Positions 52,236 through 54,579 of a stretch of 54,579 bases of DNA are shown one piece after another (position 1 is the stretch's first letter; each line of letters begins with the position of its first letter). The translations under genes and the position numbers were made by a program. Source of the stretch: Bacteroidia bacterium (GTDB taxonomy: Bacteria; Bacteroidota; Bacteroidia; B-17B0; Aurantibacillaceae); contig JAEUTQ010000014.1 of NCBI GenBank assembly GCA_016787445.1, forward strand, positions 1 through 54,579, in the 5' to 3' direction. The notes beneath the pieces were generated by a model. It worked only from the letters and a program-made list of their open reading frames with translations, was not told where the DNA came from and did no database searches.

Positions 52236-54149
52236 GTGGATATTTTTAATAATAACAGGATAAATTACCTCATTTTATTCATCATTTCCATTGTTACACT
52301 CAATTATCAGGATCATAGCATCTATGGCGGCTTAGACGGCTCTTACTTCTGGGCCTTTAATTATATTTTAAGTCACCAGCCGCAAGACCTCGATAAAATC
52401 ACCAATATTTACGGACCCCTGGCCTTTTTACACAACCCCGTTCATTACGGTTATCTCATCATTATTGGAACCGTGTTTCAGATTTTGGTAAAATTCACGT
52501 ATGGATATGCCATTCTTAAAGCCGGCAAACAATTTGAAACAAGTGCAAAAACCGCTTTAATTTTATTCGGATTAAGCAGTTTGGTTGTGTTTAGCACGGA
52601 AGCTTATTTCAGTCTGATTTGCATTTTGTTTTTATTGCTTTACCATAAGGAGAAAAAACAAAGTTATCTGGTGCTCATTGCGTTATTTACCATTGTAGGT
52701 TATTATTACAAATGCGCCATTGGATTATCCTGCGCGCTTTATCAGGGATTGTATTATTTATACGCCGTGTTCACCAATAAAAAACCGGAGTTAAAACTAT
52801 TCATCACCATTCTTGGCTACAATGTTTTGTTTTTTGTACTCATCGGACTGGCACTCTTCAGAAGCTTTACGCCCATTGCCGATTCATTGGTGATTTATTT
52901 CCAAAACATCATCATGTTTAACGAAATCAGTTCGGTGTACAACCGCAATGAAAGCGCTTTCTTATTGATTTTATCCTTAGTGTCTGCTGTTTCGGTGTTT
53001 TGGTTTAATAAAAACGCCGACTTCCGTTTATTCTGGCTCTTCGGCATTTTCTTTTTGTATACCGGCTATACACACAGCATCGTAAGAATGGATAACTCGC
53101 ATTACATGGGATTCTTAGTGTGTTTAGCTATGCTCATCATTTGTTGCGGATTGTTTTACAAATACATTTCCAAATACACCTTCCCCTTACTAGCGGTTTC
53201 GTTTTTCAGTTATTACGGCAACCTCATTAACAAAAAAGATTATGGTGAATTTATTTTAAGCGTTCCCAACGGACCGGCGTATTTTGTGAATGCTGTTTTC
53301 AATCACGAACAACATGTGAAGTTGAATGTTAAGAAAACCTTCAAGAACTTAAAATACCCTTACAAACTTTCGAATCTGATTTTACATAAGATAAAAGATG
53401 GCAGCGTTGATTTCTTCCCTTGGGATTTTGGTTATGTGGAAGCCAATCATCTCAGCAATTGGAAGCCGCGTCCGTTTTTACAAAACTTAAACATGTCGGC
53501 TTACTTTGATAAAAAAACCGCAGAGTATTTTAATTCAGCGGAGGCACCGGATTTTCTAATATGGCACGACGGTTATTTTGCGGGACAGTATTTAAGCGGC
53601 ATCGACAATTCTTATTTGCTCAGCAATGAAATCAACTCTATACAGGCCATCTTAAAAAACTACCATGTGATAAAAAAACAGGATAATTCATTGATCTTGG
53701 AAAAAAACAAAGAAGCCGTAAAAATCACCATCAGCGATTTAGCGGCTCCGCAGGAAATCAATAGCGCCGAATGGATTCCATTACCGGAACATAAAGATAT
53801 TTTAGCCTGTAATGTGGTGTATGATTTCAATGCCTGGAGAGGCATCAAAAAACAAATTTACCGCGATGATGAATTTTTTATTGAATACCGCGATAAAACC
53901 AAAAAGCGCATTCGTAAACGCATATGGCCAAGTGATGCCAAAGAATTTATCTGGTTGAATCCATATATTTCTAATCCATTTGATTCTACTGCGTATAAAG
54001 ACATTCAGGAAATACGTTTCATCAACACCAATAAATCCATTCATTCGGGTAAGCTGAAAATTCAGTTTAAATCCTTAAAGATTCATTCAGCAGATACTAC
54101 TTCTACCACCACTTTTTTATATAAGTGGTTTAATGCAGAACTGGAATAG
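52236..54149 (+). CDS. large polytopic membrane protein, GT-C-like
   Basis: A 637-residue protein with about ten to eleven helices over residues 10-360, followed by a soluble, beta-rich domain (about 370-637, including ISDLAAPQEINSAEWIPLPE). The first loop reads YGGLDGSYFWAFNYILSHQP and is followed by IYGPLAFLHNP; this D-x-S-aromatic plus YGPLxF pattern recalls GT-C-type glycosyltransferases, with the Asp as possible catalytic base. That is inference. The start is taken as GTG at 52236 (52233 is also possible); the frame open to 52146 would overlap divergent gatB. The exact start is uncertain. Confidence 0.7.
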   Translation: MDIFNNNRINYLILFIISIVTLNYQDHSIYGGLDGSYFWAFNYILSHQPQDLDKITNIYGPLAFLHNPVHYGYLIIIGTVFQILVKFTYGYAILKAGKQFETSAKTALILFGLSSLVVFSTEAYFSLICILFLLLYHKEKKQSYLVLIALFTIVGYYYKCAIGLSCALYQGLYYLYAVFTNKKPELKLFITILGYNVLFFVLIGLALFRSFTPIADSLVIYFQNIIMFNEISSVYNRNESAFLLILSLVSAVSVFWFNKNADFRLFWLFGIFFLYTGYTHSIVRMDNSHYMGFLVCLAMLIICCGLFYKYISKYTFPLLAVSFFSYYGNLINKKDYGEFILSVPNGPAYFVNAVFNHEQHVKLNVKKTFKNLKYPYKLSNLILHKIKDGSVDFFPWDFGYVEANHLSNWKPRPFLQNLNMSAYFDKKTAEYFNSAEAPDFLIWHDGYFAGQYLSGIDNSYLLSNEINSIQAILKNYHVIKKQDNSLILEKNKEAVKITISDLAAPQEINSAEWIPLPEHKDILACNVVYDFNAWRGIKKQIYRDDEFFIEYRDKTKKRIRKRIWPSDAKEFIWLNPYISNPFDSTAYKDIQEIRFINTNKSIHSGKLKIQFKSLKIHSADTTSTTTFLYKWFNAELE

Positions 54150-54168
54150 TTTATTTTATTTTACTTTT

Positions 54169-54323
54169 TACTTTTTTCCTTGATGAAAAAAGTAAACAAA
54201 AAAATCAAGACGCCAGAAGGCATTGCGGCGGTAGCCGCACCGTTTCAAAAAGCAGGCCCCAACTCGGCTGTGCCGAGCCGGGAGACCCCACCCTGCTTTT
54301 TGTTCACTATGCTGCCTGGCGTC
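54169..54323. repeat. structured intergenic element with potential pseudoknot and nested stems
   Basis: It starts 20 nt after the last gene. Stem TACTTTTTTC (54169-54178) / GAAAAAAGTA (54185-54194) has loop CTTGAT (54179-54184), which matches ATCAAG (54204-54209) downstream: an H-type pseudoknot. Then GACGCCAG (54209-54216) pairs with CTGGCGTC (54316-54323) and encloses two hairpins: GCGGC/GCCGC (54225-54238), and AAAAAGCAGG (54247-54256) / CCTGCTTTTT (54292-54301), the latter capped by CTCGGC-TGT-GCCGAG (54263-54277). There is no plausible protein. From memory, the first part resembles a common Bacteroidota intergenic repeat. Confidence 0.68.
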
Positions 54324-54418
54324 GACTCCTCCGATTAACATTTTACTCCATTTTATCTGAACATTCCCAATATTCAACAATACTCCATTCGGAGGCATCC
54401 TCGAAGACGATATTACCG

Positions 54419-54447
54419 AAAACCGGCCTCATTTTATCCGGTTTTTT
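54419..54447 (+). terminator. orphan terminator-like hairpin
   Basis: AAAACCGG (54419-54426) pairs with CCGGTTTT (54438-54445), followed by T residues. It is 270 nt past the nearest coding stop, so it may end a transcript containing the structured element. The stretch 54324-54418 shows only a 7-bp inverted repeat (CCTCCGA/TCGGAGG) and no gene. Confidence 0.6.
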
Positions 54448-54449
54448 AT

Positions 54450-54579
54450 GCGCAACAAATTGCGTTAAGCCAAATGGGAAGCTCCGCAGGCGGGCCAAGG
54501 AGATCACCCATTTGGTAGCTTGCCAGCGTTAAGAAAATGTGCAGTGCACATTTTTAGCGCCCGGCAATGGCTGTTGCGC
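54450..54579. repeat. 130-bp element with terminal inverted repeats
   Basis: GCGCAACA (54450-54457) and TGTTGCGC (54572-54579) are perfect inverted ends; the right one is the last base of the window, so the element may extend. Inside are CCAAATGGG (54470-54478) / CCCATTTGG (54507-54515), the near-perfect palindrome AAAATGTGCAGTGCACATTTT (54534-54554 less its last base), and two direct GCGTTAAG copies (54462-54469, 54526-54533). The folded, R/L-box-like layout faintly recalls an integron attC, but the core sites do not match GTTRRRY on both sides. No coding capacity is seen. Confidence 0.6.

Noticed and set aside
54168..54398. Open frame of 76 codons on the minus strand at the right end
   Set aside because: It overlaps the structured element, and its composition follows the stems; no protein family or start context supports it.
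54450..54579. Integron attC site
   Set aside because: One GTTAAGC matches the core pattern, but the partner sites do not pair as R and L boxes require, and no integrase or cassette gene is visible. Kept only as a possibility within the repeat entry.

Overview
This window comes from a low-GC member of the Bacteroidota. The evidence is a type IX secretion (T9SS) sorting domain, the gliding-motility ATPase GldA, the bacillithiol enzyme BshA, TAnnTTTG-type -7 promoter boxes, a near absence of Shine-Dalgarno sequences, and many secreted or lipid-anchored hypothetical proteins. I cannot fix the order or family from sequence alone. Nearly all of the window is ordinary chromosomal housekeeping DNA. 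There is no prophage, conjugative element or CRISPR array, and I saw no tRNA or rRNA gene.

Layout. 1-3983: start of ribB/ribBA, a CoA-type Nudix hydrolase, a T9SS-type secreted protein and a WG-repeat protein. 4038-9507: a serine/PLP block (serC, serA, DUF1015, yggS) running into an EamA permease. 9507-13364: a HEAT-like protein, a YiiX-like hydrolase, small envelope proteins, a DPM1/GtrB-like glycosyltransferase and the SRP RNA. 13365-13847: a gene-free stretch full of palindromic repeats. 13848-16164: transaldolase and small envelope proteins. 16182-23013: a leftward run of pafA, rhlE, a CapD/WbpM-like dehydratase, a repeat-invaded secreted protein and rsgA. 23071-30857: gldA, a TPR protein, pfkA, ruvX, a LOG-family protein and YfhO. 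30966-35941: rpsU, xerC, hpf, an MFS permease, chrA, a MORN-like protein and a GNAT. 36052-40191: an M43 protease with a T9SS domain and a LytS/LytTR two-component pair. 40274-49811: queE, bshA, an MBL hydrolase, and a five-gene leftward envelope operon (TlpA-like lipoprotein, M1 peptidase with a barrel-like tail, lpxH, alpha/beta hydrolase, DUF2279). 49909-50714: a REP-type single-strand transposase (RAYT) beside a REP array. 50748-54149: gatB and a large membrane protein. 54150-54579: a gene-free, highly structured tail.

The most interesting signals are these. (1) Only two genes, rpsU and hpf, carry strong Shine-Dalgarno sites, and both act on the ribosome. (2) A recurring layout places the -7 box exactly 4-5 nt before the start codon, which implies leaderless mRNAs; the SRP RNA 5' end in the same window calibrates the transcription start. 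(3) A RAYT gene adjoins an inverted REP array whose hairpin stems covary. (4) A dispersed repeat appears to have inserted in frame into a signal-peptide coding region. (5) Two compact structured elements at the right end include a potential pseudoknot and nested stems.
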